Shown one piece after another: positions 1 to 8,968 of a DNA stretch of 64,000 nucleotides. The number at the start of each line of letters is the position of its first letter. Position 1 is the first letter of the stretch. The notes beneath the pieces were generated by a model, which made no database searches, was not told the origin of the DNA, and saw nothing but the letters and a program-made list of their open reading frames with translations. Origin of the DNA: Desulfosudis oleivorans (GTDB lineage: Bacteria; Desulfobacterota; Desulfobacteria; Desulfobacterales; SURF-7); assembly GCA_020723305.1 (NCBI GenBank), contig DYJC01000006.1, positions 248,001-312,000 of the forward strand, in the 5' to 3' direction. The position numbers and the translations under genes were made by a program.

Positions 1-3000
1 CCCTGGAGACTTAGGCTCAAATGCCACTTCAATTGTACATCCGACACCCGGAGAAAGAACAAGCCCTGAACAAGTATCCTGTGACATGGAGAATTCCGCC
101 TGATCAGACCCGGCAAGTGAAGTATCTCCTATGATGAGGTTTTCGATCCCCTCGTTGGATATGGATAATACAGCGGTTTTGGTCTCATTTGTAAGCGTGC
201 GCTCAAAATTGACCGCTCCGGGCGTTATTGAAAATTTAGAATAATACGTTGCATTGCTATGGGATATCCAGTCAATTCTATCGGTTGCCATGGCATGGGT
301 CTCACTTGCCCTTTGGCCTCCGCCTGCATTGAAATTTCCATTTCTGATTGTATAATTTTGACTGATTCCATATATATATGTCTGTTTGTTGGGTTCAGGG
401 TCTTGTGGGTCATGGATTCCGTCATTATCCGAATCCACGGCATTCGGGTTCGAATGATAGATAAAAATTTCCTGGTAATCATTCCATCCGTCCCCATCCG
501 AATCCTCATCATTGGGATGGGTTCCATAAAGATATTCCTGGAGATTGGTCAAGCCATCACTGTCCTTGTCTCCGGTTGCGTCAGAATGATCGGCTGGGTC
601 CAGTTCATGCTCCGGATCTGTTTCCCACCTATCCGGCATCCCGTCCCCGTCCTTATCCGCAAAAGGACTCTTGCTGAAACCGCTTCCGATCACGTCCGCC
701 ACCTTATAATCTACACTGTTCCTCCTGCCCCCTCCGGCATTGAACGTCCAACGTTTAATGGAATACTGCTCACTGAACCCATCGTTATAGGGATTATTCG
801 GGTTTGGATCTGTATTGTCTGTGATGCCGTCCTGGTCCGTGTCAGCCGATTTCGGGCTGGTCATATGTACAAAAATTTCATCGAAATCAGACCAGCTATC
901 CCCATCAGAATCTTTTACACCCGGATTTGTCTGATAAAAATATTCCTGAAAATTGGAGAGCCCGTCATTGTCCGGATCAAGAAGCGCATTTCCAGGATTC
1001 AGCGGTTCTGCATCTGCCGTGTCTGGAATTCCATCATTGTCATTGTCGGTATCTTCCGCATCCGGGATACTGTCTTCATCCGTATCCAGCCGGTACTCAA
1101 TATCGTCGCTCTCGACCTTTGATTCGCCATTACCATTTTTCACCTTGAAATAGATAACCTTGTGCCCAAAATCCGGGCTCAACGTAAAAAATGGCGCGGT
1201 GGAGAAAGGCTGCCAGAATGCACCGGCAAAATCCGGGTTTTCACTTGCCATATAAAAATCGGCTGGGTTGCCCTGCGTGACACCCATGCTGATGTTGTTG
1301 AGCCTAACAATCTGCCGGGTACAGAAAGCCTTGCCATTATCAATGACAAAAGAACCCACATTCGGCATTTTGTCTGTCTTTCCGGTGACCGCATGGGGTT
1401 TAGCGCTTCCCTGGCCATAAGTGTATTGCGTCACTGCCGGGGGCTGGGTTTTGTTGTCGGTTTCTGAAATCAGGTTGCCGATGGCATCATATGTGTAGCT
1501 TCTGTTAAATCCGCCGGTGGTGAGATCATCCTGGGCGCTGACCATCCGATACAGATCATCATAAACAAATGTCTCGGTTCTTCCGGCTTTTCCATCCTGC
1601 AACGTTTTCATATTCCCGGCCAAATCATAAGTGTAGGTTAGATCTTGCAAGGTCTCCAACCCTTTTGTGGCGGCAATTCCAGTAAGCCGCAGGTTTTGGG
1701 GATCGTATGTGTAAGCAGTATTCCATCCATTCCCGTAACTTTTCTGGATCATCATTCCAGCAGGGTTATAGGCGGTATTGTTCAGAATGATTTGAGCGCC
1801 GCGCTGAATTTCCGACAAATTGTTCTGGGCATTATAACGATACTGAACGATTTCTCCATCCGGATAGGTTTCCCGGATAACACGATCCATCGAATCATAT
1901 TCCCATTTCGTCACCCAGATTTGATTATCCATGGTTCTTTTTTCCTCAATCACGCGCTGACGTTTATCATAGGAATAGATGTCGGTGCCGAGAGTGTTGT
2001 ATACAATGGACAGGGTTCTCTTGTTATTCAGGTCATACACAAACTGAATGTCCTTGTCAGTGGGATAGTCGATAAGGGTCTGGCGATTCAATGCGTCATA
2101 CTGGTATTTGATCTCGATTCCACGGGCATCTGTTTCGGAAATAAGGTTTCCGGCGGGATCATAACTGAAAAGCCGCTGCCCAAGATCCACATCAATGGTT
2201 TTGATGTTCCGGCCCAATGAATCATATTCATGGGTGGATGTATTGCCCTGATGGTCGGTTATGGCCAGCAATTCTCCAAGGGAATTGTACTGATATCGGG
2301 TGGTATACGCCGATCCCCCGTTGTTTTCAATCACCTCTGTCAATTGATTGTTTGCGTCATAGGCCCTTGTTTTCGTCTTTCCGTTCTCATCCGTCTCGCT
2401 GGCTGTCCAATTGCTGTATGTGATCGTGCTGAAGGTATTGTCCGGATTGGTAACCCGCGTCGGCCGACCGAGGATGTCAAATTCGGTTCGGGTGGCTGGG
2501 ATGCCCGTGTCAGGGGTACTGTACGCCATTGCCCCGTCCGTCAGATAGGGGTTGGATTGTCTTGCGGTTCTACCCATCATGTCATAATAGGTGTCGGAAG
2601 CGGTCATGTTTGCCGAATCGTATTCCGATTTAGTCTGAATGACCTTCCCCAGCCCGTCAATGACTTGCAGTGCGTCCTGGGTACCGGACGTTGCCTCGGT
2701 CTCCCGGTTTTTGACAATAACCGCATGAGGAGGTGATGCATTGACCAGATACTGAATTTCCGTTGTTGGAAAAGCCTCGCTGTCGTCGGGTTTGACGATT
2801 CGGATCAAACGGTTGAAGACATCATAGGCATAGGTGGTGGTGTTTCCGTTCGGATCTGTCACGGAAACAGGTTTGCCCAAAACCGGGTTGAACGTTGTGG
2901 TGGTGGGATGATTTTTGGCATTGATCACTAGCTCCGGAAAGGTATGATAGGTCCCATCATAAAAAATCTCGGTGGAATGGTTAAGCGGATCGGTTTTCCG

Positions 3001-4734
3001 GATCAGGTTTCCATAAGAATCGTACTTATAGGCCATAACGGAATTTGCACCGGCATTGTTCCAATGTTCTTCCCTGGTCAGGCTCCCTGCAAAAGGCGGT
3101 GCGTCGAGAGTGAAAGCCCGGTCATAATAAAACCAGCTTTCCCTCAGTTTGGGGCCGTTTTCTATGGCCGTGATATAAGAGTGTTTCACCCGGTTCATAA
3201 TCCAGAGATCCGGATTATAGACAAATTCCCGGTAGGTATAGGTTTCGTCTCCGGCTACAGCAATATCGCCATAATCGATTATAAGCCCGGCATTTCCATA
3301 TTCATCAAAACATCCATACTCAGACCTGGTTATTCTGGGGCTAACAGGAACACCATCATAGGTATATTCTTCGGTTTTTTCCAGCCGTACTGTGTATACA
3401 CCCTCATGGAGGGTTCCGGTCCAGAAGTTTATAGCCGACTTATAGGGTGCATACAAATTGTCTGTGACCGCGATACTCTGTTCCCTGCCTTTTAAAGCAT
3501 CATCCTGGTGAAAAATATGAACCACTTTGGAATAATCCGGTCGTGTTTCAATAACCTTGCCGAAACCCCGGAATTCCAAAGAGTCTGGATCATATGCGCC
3601 ATTTTCATAGTCAAAGGTTGAAGCAGCCGAAAGCACATGGGCTCCGGTCATGCCATTATCCTGAGTGATGGAAGTAACAAGCCAATAGTTCTCCGGAAAA
3701 GAGGTGTTGGGCGCCGAGGATGAGGGGCTGTAGTCAATAGCGGTAATATCGCCCAAAACACCTGTAATCCCAGTCAAGAGATCTGTAACCTTTTCTCCAT
3801 CGTTAAAAGAGGTGTATTCGAAACTCTCCGGCGGCAGGGCGGTTGTTCCGTCGCTGCCGTATTTGGTAATGGAGGACAATAAGGAAGCATTCAGAGTGTC
3901 GTATTGAAACACAATTTTTTTCGCAAGCTGCCAAGGCCAATTATTGACAATCTGCCCAATATCGACCCAGACCCGGATTTCCGATAGTCTCCGAGACACC
4001 TGCACCTCAGATCCCTCGTCAATAGTCACGGTCATATCCGGCCGGTCGGATTCCTCCAGGATAAATTCAACCATCCGTTTCTTTTCCGTGTTGTATTCGA
4101 TCCGGCTTAGATAGACAGCACCCAGGTCATTGGGCCAAGGGTTCTCAGAATAGGTAAAATAGATGCAGTTGCCGTTTGTATCCTTGATCCTGTCCAAATG
4201 CCAGCGCCAGACATACGGCGTTATCAAGGGATCACTAGTGTTAAGCATGTTCTCGGAATCAGGGTTAAACCCAAAGCGGTACTCAGTGCCGTTGGTATCA
4301 AAAACCGTCCAATATTCTTTCTTCCCGTCGGAATCAACGGTCTTTTTCTCGATCTTCAGATAGGTTTCGATTTTTGTGTGATAGCAACCATTGGGTGAGT
4401 CTGAGGCCACATATACCAAATCATGTTTGGTGCTGTTGAGAAAAAGGGAAAATGTGCCATCAATGTTGGTCTGAATAAAACTTTGCGGAATATCCCATCC
4501 CGCCCCGACCCATCCGGATTTGTTTGGAGCGAGGAAACTGTTGTAGGAAATGGAAAGCTGGGGCGTCATTCCGCTGGTTCCCGGCGGCAGGTCAATTGTG
4601 TAACCGTGTTTGAAACTGCCGGAGAAGAGAGAGCCTTGATAGGCATTCCAGACAATCTGCCCGGCATAGGCATAAGAGGTCAGCAATACTGAAAAAAACG
4701 CGATTACAGATGCGGTCTTGTTAAAAATTTTCAT
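1..4734 (-). CDS. SpvB/RHS-repeat giant secreted protein, 3' end outside window
   Basis: An open frame of 1578 codons runs from the ATG at 4734 off the left edge, so the C-terminus is missing. It starts with a signal peptide (residues 1-24, ending SYAYA). A SpvB/TcaC-like opening follows (HGYTIDLPPGTSGMTPQLS). From about residue 350 to 1080 there are many YD/RHS repeats (e.g. YDPAGNLISETDARG, GSAKPHAVTG). Residues about 1215-1455 hold Asp-rich TSP3-like calcium-binding repeats (DSDGDGW, DTDQDGITD). From about 1498 there is a HYDIN/choice-of-anchor D type Ig domain. RHS/SpvB proteins form large exported shells, often carrying C-terminal toxins; here the RHS part ends without the usual core-plus-toxin and continues into calcium-binding repeats. 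I infer a surface or secreted protein; no activity can be assigned. Confidence 0.85.
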   Translation of the reverse strand, partial: MKIFNKTASVIAFFSVLLTSYAYAGQIVWNAYQGSLFSGSFKHGYTIDLPPGTSGMTPQLSISYNSFLAPNKSGWVGAGWDIPQSFIQTNIDGTFSLFLNSTKHDLVYVASDSPNGCYHTKIETYLKIEKKTVDSDGKKEYWTVFDTNGTEYRFGFNPDSENMLNTSDPLITPYVWRWHLDRIKDTNGNCIYFTYSENPWPNDLGAVYLSRIEYNTEKKRMVEFILEESDRPDMTVTIDEGSEVQVSRRLSEIRVWVDIGQIVNNWPWQLAKKIVFQYDTLNASLLSSITKYGSDGTTALPPESFEYTSFNDGEKVTDLLTGITGVLGDITAIDYSPSSSAPNTSFPENYWLVTSITQDNGMTGAHVLSAASTFDYENGAYDPDSLEFRGFGKVIETRPDYSKVVHIFHQDDALKGREQSIAVTDNLYAPYKSAINFWTGTLHEGVYTVRLEKTEEYTYDGVPVSPRITRSEYGCFDEYGNAGLIIDYGDIAVAGDETYTYREFVYNPDLWIMNRVKHSYITAIENGPKLRESWFYYDRAFTLDAPPFAGSLTREEHWNNAGANSVMAYKYDSYGNLIRKTDPLNHSTEIFYDGTYHTFPELVINAKNHPTTTTFNPVLGKPVSVTDPNGNTTTYAYDVFNRLIRIVKPDDSEAFPTTEIQYLVNASPPHAVIVKNRETEATSGTQDALQVIDGLGKVIQTKSEYDSANMTASDTYYDMMGRTARQSNPYLTDGAMAYSTPDTGIPATRTEFDILGRPTRVTNPDNTFSTITYSNWTASETDENGKTKTRAYDANNQLTEVIENNGGSAYTTRYQYNSLGELLAITDHQGNTSTHEYDSLGRNIKTIDVDLGQRLFSYDPAGNLISETDARGIEIKYQYDALNRQTLIDYPTDKDIQFVYDLNNKRTLSIVYNTLGTDIYSYDKRQRVIEEKRTMDNQIWVTKWEYDSMDRVIRETYPDGEIVQYRYNAQNNLSEIQRGAQIILNNTAYNPAGMMIQKSYGNGWNTAYTYDPQNLRLTGIAATKGLETLQDLTYTYDLAGNMKTLQDGKAGRTETFVYDDLYRMVSAQDDLTTGGFNRSYTYDAIGNLISETDNKTQPPAVTQYTYGQGSAKPHAVTGKTDKMPNVGSFVIDNGKAFCTRQIVRLNNISMGVTQGNPADFYMASENPDFAGAFWQPFSTAPFFTLSPDFGHKVIYFKVKNGNGESKVESDDIEYRLDTDEDSIPDAEDTDNDNDGIPDTADAEPLNPGNALLDPDNDGLSNFQEYFYQTNPGVKDSDGDSWSDFDEIFVHMTSPKSADTDQDGITDNTDPNPNNPYNDGFSEQYSIKRWTFNAGGGRRNSVDYKVADVIGSGFSKSPFADKDGDGMPDRWETDPEHELDPADHSDATGDKDSDGLTNLQEYLYGTHPNDEDSDGDGWNDYQEIFIYHSNPNAVDSDNDGIHDPQDPEPNKQTYIYGISQNYTIRNGNFNAGGGQRASETHAMATDRIDWISHSNATYYSKFSITPGAVNFERTLTNETKTAVLSISNEGIENLIIGDTSLAGSDQAEFSMSQDTCSGLVLSPGVGCTIEVAFEPKSPG

Positions 4735-4767
4735 TGTGGGTTCCTCAAAAAGCATTGCTTTTTCCCC

Positions 4768-4782
4768 TGTACTTCGGGTACA
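4768..4782. promoter_or_regulatory. palindrome in the TA-module / RHS divergent intergenic region
   Basis: TGTAC-TTCGG-GTACA is a perfect 5-bp inverted repeat between the divergent RHS gene and the AbrB-like antitoxin. A second inverted repeat (AAAAAGC/GCTTTTT) lies at about 4748-4764. Type II antitoxins commonly autoregulate by binding palindromes in such positions, so this is a candidate operator, but a hairpin role is equally possible. The antitoxin start at 4821 has a clear Shine-Dalgarno (AAGGAG) just upstream. Confidence 0.35.
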
Positions 4783-4820
4783 CTTAAAGTAATAAAATAG
4801 GAAAGTAAGGAGATAATTAT

Positions 4821-5099
4821 ATGTCTGCTGTAAAAATCGGCCCAAAACATCAAATCACCATACCTAAGAAGGTTTTCAGTTCTCTCAACCTGGAAGTCGG
4901 TGACTTTCTCGAGACCCGCATCCAGGACAACGCCCTTATCTTGATCCCCAAAAAACTGGTGGCCAAAGACCAGGAATGGTTCTGGTCCAAGGAATGGCAG
5001 GAGCGGGAAAAAGTGGCGGATGAGGCCATTGCCAAAGGCGAGACTATTGGGCCCTTTAAAAAGGTGTCTGACGTCCTTAAGGCCCTGAAGAAAAAATGA
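4821..5099 (+). CDS. AbrB/MazE-family antitoxin
   Basis: 92 residues with a SpoVT/AbrB swapped-hairpin DNA-binding domain at the N-terminus (KIGPKHQITIPKKVFSSLNL, about residues 5-45). The C-terminal half is charged and ends in KALKKK, as expected for the part that wraps a toxin. It overlaps the next gene by ATGA. That downstream gene encodes a RelE/ParE-type toxin, so this is most likely the antitoxin and autorepressor of the pair. AAGGAG upstream of the ATG supports the start. Confidence 0.85.
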   Translation: MSAVKIGPKHQITIPKKVFSSLNLEVGDFLETRIQDNALILIPKKLVAKDQEWFWSKEWQEREKVADEAIAKGETIGPFKKVSDVLKALKKK

Positions 5100-5353
5100 A
5101 AATCGCCTTTACAAAACCTTTTCATAAGGATTACCAGGAGCTTCCTGCTCATATTCAACTTCGGATCGATGAGCAGATCGAGCGCCTGCTGGATAATCCG
5201 AGGCACCCATCCCTCCGTATGAAAAAAATGGAAGGCCGCCCATCCATCTGGGAAGCCAGGATTACAGGCGGCTATCGCATGACTCTCCAGATCGATGGCG
5301 ACACCTATCTTCTCAGAAGGGTTGGACCCCATAACGTTCTCAAAAGGCCGTGA
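5096..5353 (+). CDS. RelE/ParE-family toxin
   Basis: 85 residues with the compact RelE/YafQ-like pattern: an N-terminal FTKPFHKDYQELP strand-helix, a middle helix (LRIDEQIERLLDNPRHPSLR) and a C-terminal core (WEARITGGYRMTLQI). RelE-family members are usually ribosome-dependent mRNA endonucleases; ParE members poison gyrase, and sequence alone does not separate them here. The start overlaps the antitoxin stop (ATGA), indicating translational coupling. The length is normal for the family and nothing is visibly broken. Confidence 0.85.
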   Translation: MKIAFTKPFHKDYQELPAHIQLRIDEQIERLLDNPRHPSLRMKKMEGRPSIWEARITGGYRMTLQIDGDTYLLRRVGPHNVLKRP

Positions 5354-5360
5354 TATCGAC

Positions 5361-5504
5361 GTGATAAAAGATTTTCCAAGAATAATCAAAACCCTGAAAA
5401 TAGTTTCAAACAAAGAATTGATGCAGTCTATTAAGCGGGCAAAGAAGCAACTGCACACCGGCGAAAAACTACTGACCTTCAAAGAGGTATCAGAAAATTT
5501 ATAA
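5361..5504 (+). CDS. small antitoxin-like ORF next to a toxin remnant
   Basis: A 47-residue ORF with a GTG start eight bases after the RelE stop (MIKDFPRII...FKEVSENL). The tail SIKRAKKQLHTGEKLLTFKE resembles the C-terminal, toxin-neutralising end of short Phd/YefM-type antitoxins. It is followed directly by a short stretch resembling the N-terminus of a RelE toxin. I read it as the surviving or truncated antitoxin of a second, decayed module. There is no strong Shine-Dalgarno, so expression is uncertain. Confidence 0.4.
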   Translation: MIKDFPRIIKTLKIVSNKELMQSIKRAKKQLHTGEKLLTFKEVSENL

Positions 5505-5556
5505 GGCATATTTCACTCCTGAGTTTCTGAAACAGGCGAAGAAGTATCGGCATCTC
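5503..5556 (+). pseudogene. RelE-family toxin N-terminal remnant
   Basis: The plus-strand frame from 5503 reads KAYFTPEFLKQAKKYRHL, the kind of sequence found at the N-terminus of RelE/YafQ toxins, placed exactly where a toxin should follow the small antitoxin-like ORF. There is no convincing start codon, and similarity ends at about 5556 where the convergent RHS gene ends. It is best read as a truncated toxin gene, possibly cut when the RHS segment arrived. It is short, so this is tentative. Confidence 0.35.
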
Positions 5557-5561
5557 AATAA

Positions 5562-6830
5562 TCAGAAAGCATCTATCCAATCCTGCTTTATAAGCCAATT
5601 ATCAAAACGCTGGCCACCAACTTTCCTTGAAAAGTCTGACAATCCTTTTACCATAGGATTTTTATCAGAAAAATAATCTGCTTTAACTTCATCATAACTA
5701 ACCGACGTGCCATATGCTAATGAGCTTGCACGAGCTATAAGTTCGCCCGCTTCTTCAAAACCAGGCACAGCTGATTCCAAAACACTAAAAGAATATCTTC
5801 CCATTTTTTGACCACCTGACAAGTCATTACGATTCCAATCTTGTGCTGCTTGTATCACAGGTCCCGCTAATAGCCCTATTTTTGAAGCCCCACTTTTTAC
5901 CGTATTTGGGGCTCTGCGCCAGTATGATTTAACTATTTTTCCGCTTTTTGAATTAATATATCCCTTAACATGTACTATCTTCCAATCTGGCGCCTTCGCT
6001 AATTCTTTTGTGATTTTTAAGCCTAAATTTTTTAAATTTTTTTTATTTTTATCAGGATCAACCCCATGAGCGATCATCCATTTTTCTCTTTTTGAGAGCT
6101 TCGCCTTCTTTTTGGTCTTCTTCTTCTTCTTGAACCCATCATAATCAACATAGCTCAATGGATTGTTGCCCACATACGCGTACCGGTTTAAATCCTGCGG
6201 GTCGTTGTAGTCCGGTTCGGCGATGTCGGCCTGAGTGAAATGGCGGAATTCAGGGCTATTGTAGCGGGCTTCGAAATAGTAAAGGCTGGTTTTATCCTTT
6301 TCCTTTCCAGTATAGGTATACTTTTCAGTGGTGCTGCTGCCCTGCCTTGAGTCGCCAAAAGGCAGGTAATCGTTTCTATCGCCAGGGGTTCCGGATGAGT
6401 CGGTCACGACATTGACGCCATCAAGATGATCAAGATGGTAATAAGAAATACTTCCGGTTGGGTCTTTTCTCGCCAAGCGTTCGCCGTCTTCACCGAAATA
6501 ATAGCTCGTGCTGCCTTCATTTTCTCCGCCAAGCTGTTTTTCAAAATGCTTCCCGACATAATAAGTGACCACACCGTTTTCAATCTTCTTGGCCCGTTGG
6601 CCCGAGGCATCATAAAAATATTCAGCGATAACCGATCCGGTCTGATCACCTTGCCTAACTCTGACAAGCTGGCTGGCGTCGTTGTACTGATAATAGCGCC
6701 CGTCGCCTGAGACAAGATTTCCATTGGCATCGTACTGGTTGATGATGGATGTGTCGGCATAAAGTCTGCTTGTAGCGATCAGAAGCAGCAGACACAGCAT
6801 CATGTTTTTTGAGAATATATGTCTTATCAT
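5562..6830 (-). CDS. RHS-repeat C-terminal fragment protein with signal peptide and unknown C-terminal domain
   Basis: 422 residues from the ATG at 6830 (GGAGAAGGTGT-ATG); longer in-frame extensions run into a dispersed repeat. A signal peptide (about residues 1-25, LIATSRLYA) leads straight into YD repeats (NQYDANGNLVSGDGRYYQY) and the RHS-associated core (YYFEARYNSPEFRHFTQADI, then LNRYAYVGNNPLSYVDYDG). After the core comes a Lys-rich linker (KKKKKTKKKAK) and about 170 residues I do not recognise, in the position where polymorphic toxins carry their toxin domain. The family DPxG cleavage motif is DYDG here. No immunity gene follows. It is co-oriented with the collar protein and PPIase upstream. 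Confidence 0.75.
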   Translation of the reverse strand: MIRHIFSKNMMLCLLLLIATSRLYADTSIINQYDANGNLVSGDGRYYQYNDASQLVRVRQGDQTGSVIAEYFYDASGQRAKKIENGVVTYYVGKHFEKQLGGENEGSTSYYFGEDGERLARKDPTGSISYYHLDHLDGVNVVTDSSGTPGDRNDYLPFGDSRQGSSTTEKYTYTGKEKDKTSLYYFEARYNSPEFRHFTQADIAEPDYNDPQDLNRYAYVGNNPLSYVDYDGFKKKKKTKKKAKLSKREKWMIAHGVDPDKNKKNLKNLGLKITKELAKAPDWKIVHVKGYINSKSGKIVKSYWRRAPNTVKSGASKIGLLAGPVIQAAQDWNRNDLSGGQKMGRYSFSVLESAVPGFEEAGELIARASSLAYGTSVSYDEVKADYFSDKNPMVKGLSDFSRKVGGQRFDNWLIKQDWIDAF

Positions 6831-6955
6831 ACACCTTCTCCATTTAGGGCAGGCATTTTGTTTCTTGATCATCGTTTCAGCCTTGTCGCGGCAGGATGCC
6901 GCTCCCACAGTGTTTGGGCAGGTGGATAAAGAGATGATCAAAGCTTAATTTTTTT

Positions 6956-7828
6956 TTAAAGTTTCATAATATACGCCAACGCAAAATAGGGTGGCAAAAT
7001 GCTTTGGGTTTGGCCTAACTGAGCACTTGTCCCTGGCGCTGATAAACCAGTTTCGCCTGTACTGCCATTGCTGGTTGTTCCCGAAAAAGTATGCTTGTGG
7101 GTGTCGCCTGCAGTAGAGTAACTACCTGATGATCTATCCCTGTTATAGTCACTTTGTCCTGTCGTTCCTGAATATGTGTGGGTATGGGTCATTACATGTG
7201 AATGACCGTCTACAACATGGCTATGCTGTATGTTTATAGTGGATGCTCCACCAGTTTCTTTAACTGCGTAACTGCTGCCTGCCCCTATGATAAATTTGTT
7301 TCTTAAATCCGGCGGTGTTATCTTAGAGCCATCAGACAAAGTCCGTTCAACACCGTCACACAAAGCCCAACCTGCCGGAATCTGATTCACCGCCCCGCTC
7401 CACATGATGATTCCGCCTTTGGGAATACCGTTTCCTGCTGTAAATGCATACCCGACGCTGGTTATCTGCTGACGAGGCAGCATCTCGGAATCTGATCCAA
7501 CCTTGATGCCAAGGTAGACAACCGGATGATCTGAAAAAAAGGTGGCGGGAATCGGACTAACGAAACCAAGCATGGCATTGAAATTACCATCGATCACCGG
7601 AATCTGGTTCGGTGTTTCCCATTTTTCCGACCAGAGCGACGCCCCGCCCGAAGCCACATCATAGAGCCTGAACTCAATGGTGTAATTCCCGTTCGCCACT
7701 GGGTTCCCTGTGTTATCGGTAAGCGTCCCCTGGTAATTAATCATCTGAGGTACGGCGGATGCTCCATGGGCATGGAACATACTGGTTAATAATACGATTG
7801 CAAATAGTAAGATCGAACTCCTTTTCAT
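6956..7828 (-). CDS. secreted phage tail-collar domain protein
   Basis: About 290 residues. I choose the ATG at 7828 because AAGGAG sits 9 bases upstream; the ATG at 7837 would abut it. A signal peptide ends near HAHGASA. The N-terminal part (INYQGTLTDNTGNPVANGNY) is the beta module common to exported bacterial fibre-like proteins. The second half is a tail-collar domain (GGIIMWSGAVNQIPAGWALC, then PDLRNKFIIGAG) followed by a His-rich stretch (THTHTYSG, DTHKHTFSG) as in phage tail-fibre tips. It ends ILPPYFALAYIMKL, the typical collar terminus. No phage genes are nearby, so this is an exported surface protein using a tail-fibre fold. Its ligand is unknown. Confidence 0.8.
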   Translation of the reverse strand: MKRSSILLFAIVLLTSMFHAHGASAVPQMINYQGTLTDNTGNPVANGNYTIEFRLYDVASGGASLWSEKWETPNQIPVIDGNFNAMLGFVSPIPATFFSDHPVVYLGIKVGSDSEMLPRQQITSVGYAFTAGNGIPKGGIIMWSGAVNQIPAGWALCDGVERTLSDGSKITPPDLRNKFIIGAGSSYAVKETGGASTINIQHSHVVDGHSHVMTHTHTYSGTTGQSDYNRDRSSGSYSTAGDTHKHTFSGTTSNGSTGETGLSAPGTSAQLGQTQSILPPYFALAYIMKL

Positions 7829-7867
7829 GTTTCTCATCTCCTTCTTATCCGATTCATTTATGATTCT

Positions 7868-8911
7868 CTATTTATCTTTCTTCACCTGCCGCTGATCACC
7901 GGTTCCGGGCTTGGATGGGCCGCCCGATTGGCCTGGCAAAATCATTGGTTTTGCTTTGCTTGTGGCTGTTAACTTTTCCTGAACCTGAGCAAGCGCTTTT
8001 TCATCAATATCAACTTTGGTTTTTGCTTTCAGTCCTTTAATAAGTTCGCTGCGCGCATTCTGGAATTCTTCATTTTTGATCCGCCGTTCCAAGTGTCTTG
8101 AAACCTGTTCAAAGGGACGGCTGAATGCGGCACGTCTTCCGGTCAGCATAATGATGTGATAACCATCATCAGTCTCAATAACCTTGTCGGCAATATCCCC
8201 GATCTTTTCGAGCTGAAATGCTGCTGCTGCGATGCGGGAATCAATTTGACTGGGTTTTCCGTCCACACTGAAAAAGCCGGTATCGCCCTTGGCGTATCGG
8301 GCAGGTTGTTCCGGATGTTTCCGGGCCATCTGGGCAAAAGCGATTCGCTGATTCTGGGTAGCCTTGACCTCGGCCAGCGATGTCTCCGCTTTCTTTTTCA
8401 GTTCCGACCGCTGCTCGTCAGACGCACCTTTGATCAAGGGGAACAGAACAATGGCCGCACGGACTTCTTCCGCACGGTTGAATTCGTCTTTATGAGCATC
8501 ATAATAGGCCTGTAACTCAGCCTGATCAATTTTCCGTTGGGTCACTTTTTCGTTAATGTGGGTATCGATCAGCCGCTGATTTACAAGCTGCCGAATCCTC
8601 TGACGGATATCCGGCTCCTGATCCAGCTTGAGCCGAAGGGCTTCCCGGAACATCAGCTCCTCATTAATCAGATCATCCACTCTTTTTTTCATCAACTCTG
8701 CCCGTTTTTCATTATTCATGGGCAGCAATCGAGAGCCAAAAAATTTTTCCAGAACATCTGAATATATGGGGACATCATCCACTTTTGCGACTACAATCTT
8801 ATCGGTATCCTTGACGTTCTGACTGCTTTCCTCTTTTGGTGAGCAGGCAAAAAAAGAAAAGCCTATCAGAAATACAGAAACAATACCCAAAACCCGCCAC
8901 AACATTTTCAT
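7868..8911 (-). CDS. parvulin-type peptidyl-prolyl isomerase, putative lipoprotein (SurA/PrsA-like)
   Basis: 347 residues. The N-terminal hydrophobic segment ends at GFSFFACSPKEE, a plausible lipobox with Cys23, so it is probably a periplasmic lipoprotein. A SurA_N-like helical region (VAKVDDVPIYSDVLEKFFGS) precedes a parvulin (PpiC) domain at about residues 135-260 with VRAAIVLFPLI, KYGD-like KGDTGFF and the DGYHIIMLTGRR ending. The tail is basic and disordered. Parvulins assist folding of exported proteins. The gene lies 39 bp upstream of the secreted collar protein and in line with the RHS protein, so it may help fold these. Confidence 0.85.
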   Translation of the reverse strand: MKMLWRVLGIVSVFLIGFSFFACSPKEESSQNVKDTDKIVVAKVDDVPIYSDVLEKFFGSRLLPMNNEKRAELMKKRVDDLINEELMFREALRLKLDQEPDIRQRIRQLVNQRLIDTHINEKVTQRKIDQAELQAYYDAHKDEFNRAEEVRAAIVLFPLIKGASDEQRSELKKKAETSLAEVKATQNQRIAFAQMARKHPEQPARYAKGDTGFFSVDGKPSQIDSRIAAAAFQLEKIGDIADKVIETDDGYHIIMLTGRRAAFSRPFEQVSRHLERRIKNEEFQNARSELIKGLKAKTKVDIDEKALAQVQEKLTATSKAKPMILPGQSGGPSKPGTGDQRQVKKDK

Positions 8912-8968
8912 TGTAAACTATATCCTTCCAATTTTTATTAAAATCTTGTTTTTTTTTTAGCTATCGCC

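Noticed and set aside
259..1122. Plus-strand ORF of 287 codons opposite the RHS gene
   Set aside because: The minus-strand frame reads continuous RHS and calcium-binding repeats. This ORF has repetitive Ile/Arg-rich composition typical of an antisense shadow.
4850..5509. Minus-strand ORF of 219 codons opposite the toxin-antitoxin genes
   Set aside because: It is antisense to two recognised, overlapping TA genes with good ribosome sites and shows no domain of its own.
6831..6941. Longer start for the RHS C-terminal protein
   Set aside because: The extra 37 residues derive from a repeat-like stretch (CGCGGCAGGATGCCGCTCCC) and hide the signal peptide; the ATG at 6830 has a ribosome site.
6956..7828. 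Prophage remnant suggested by the tail-collar domain
   Set aside because: The protein has a Sec signal peptide and an exported-protein N-terminal module, and no other phage genes lie nearby.
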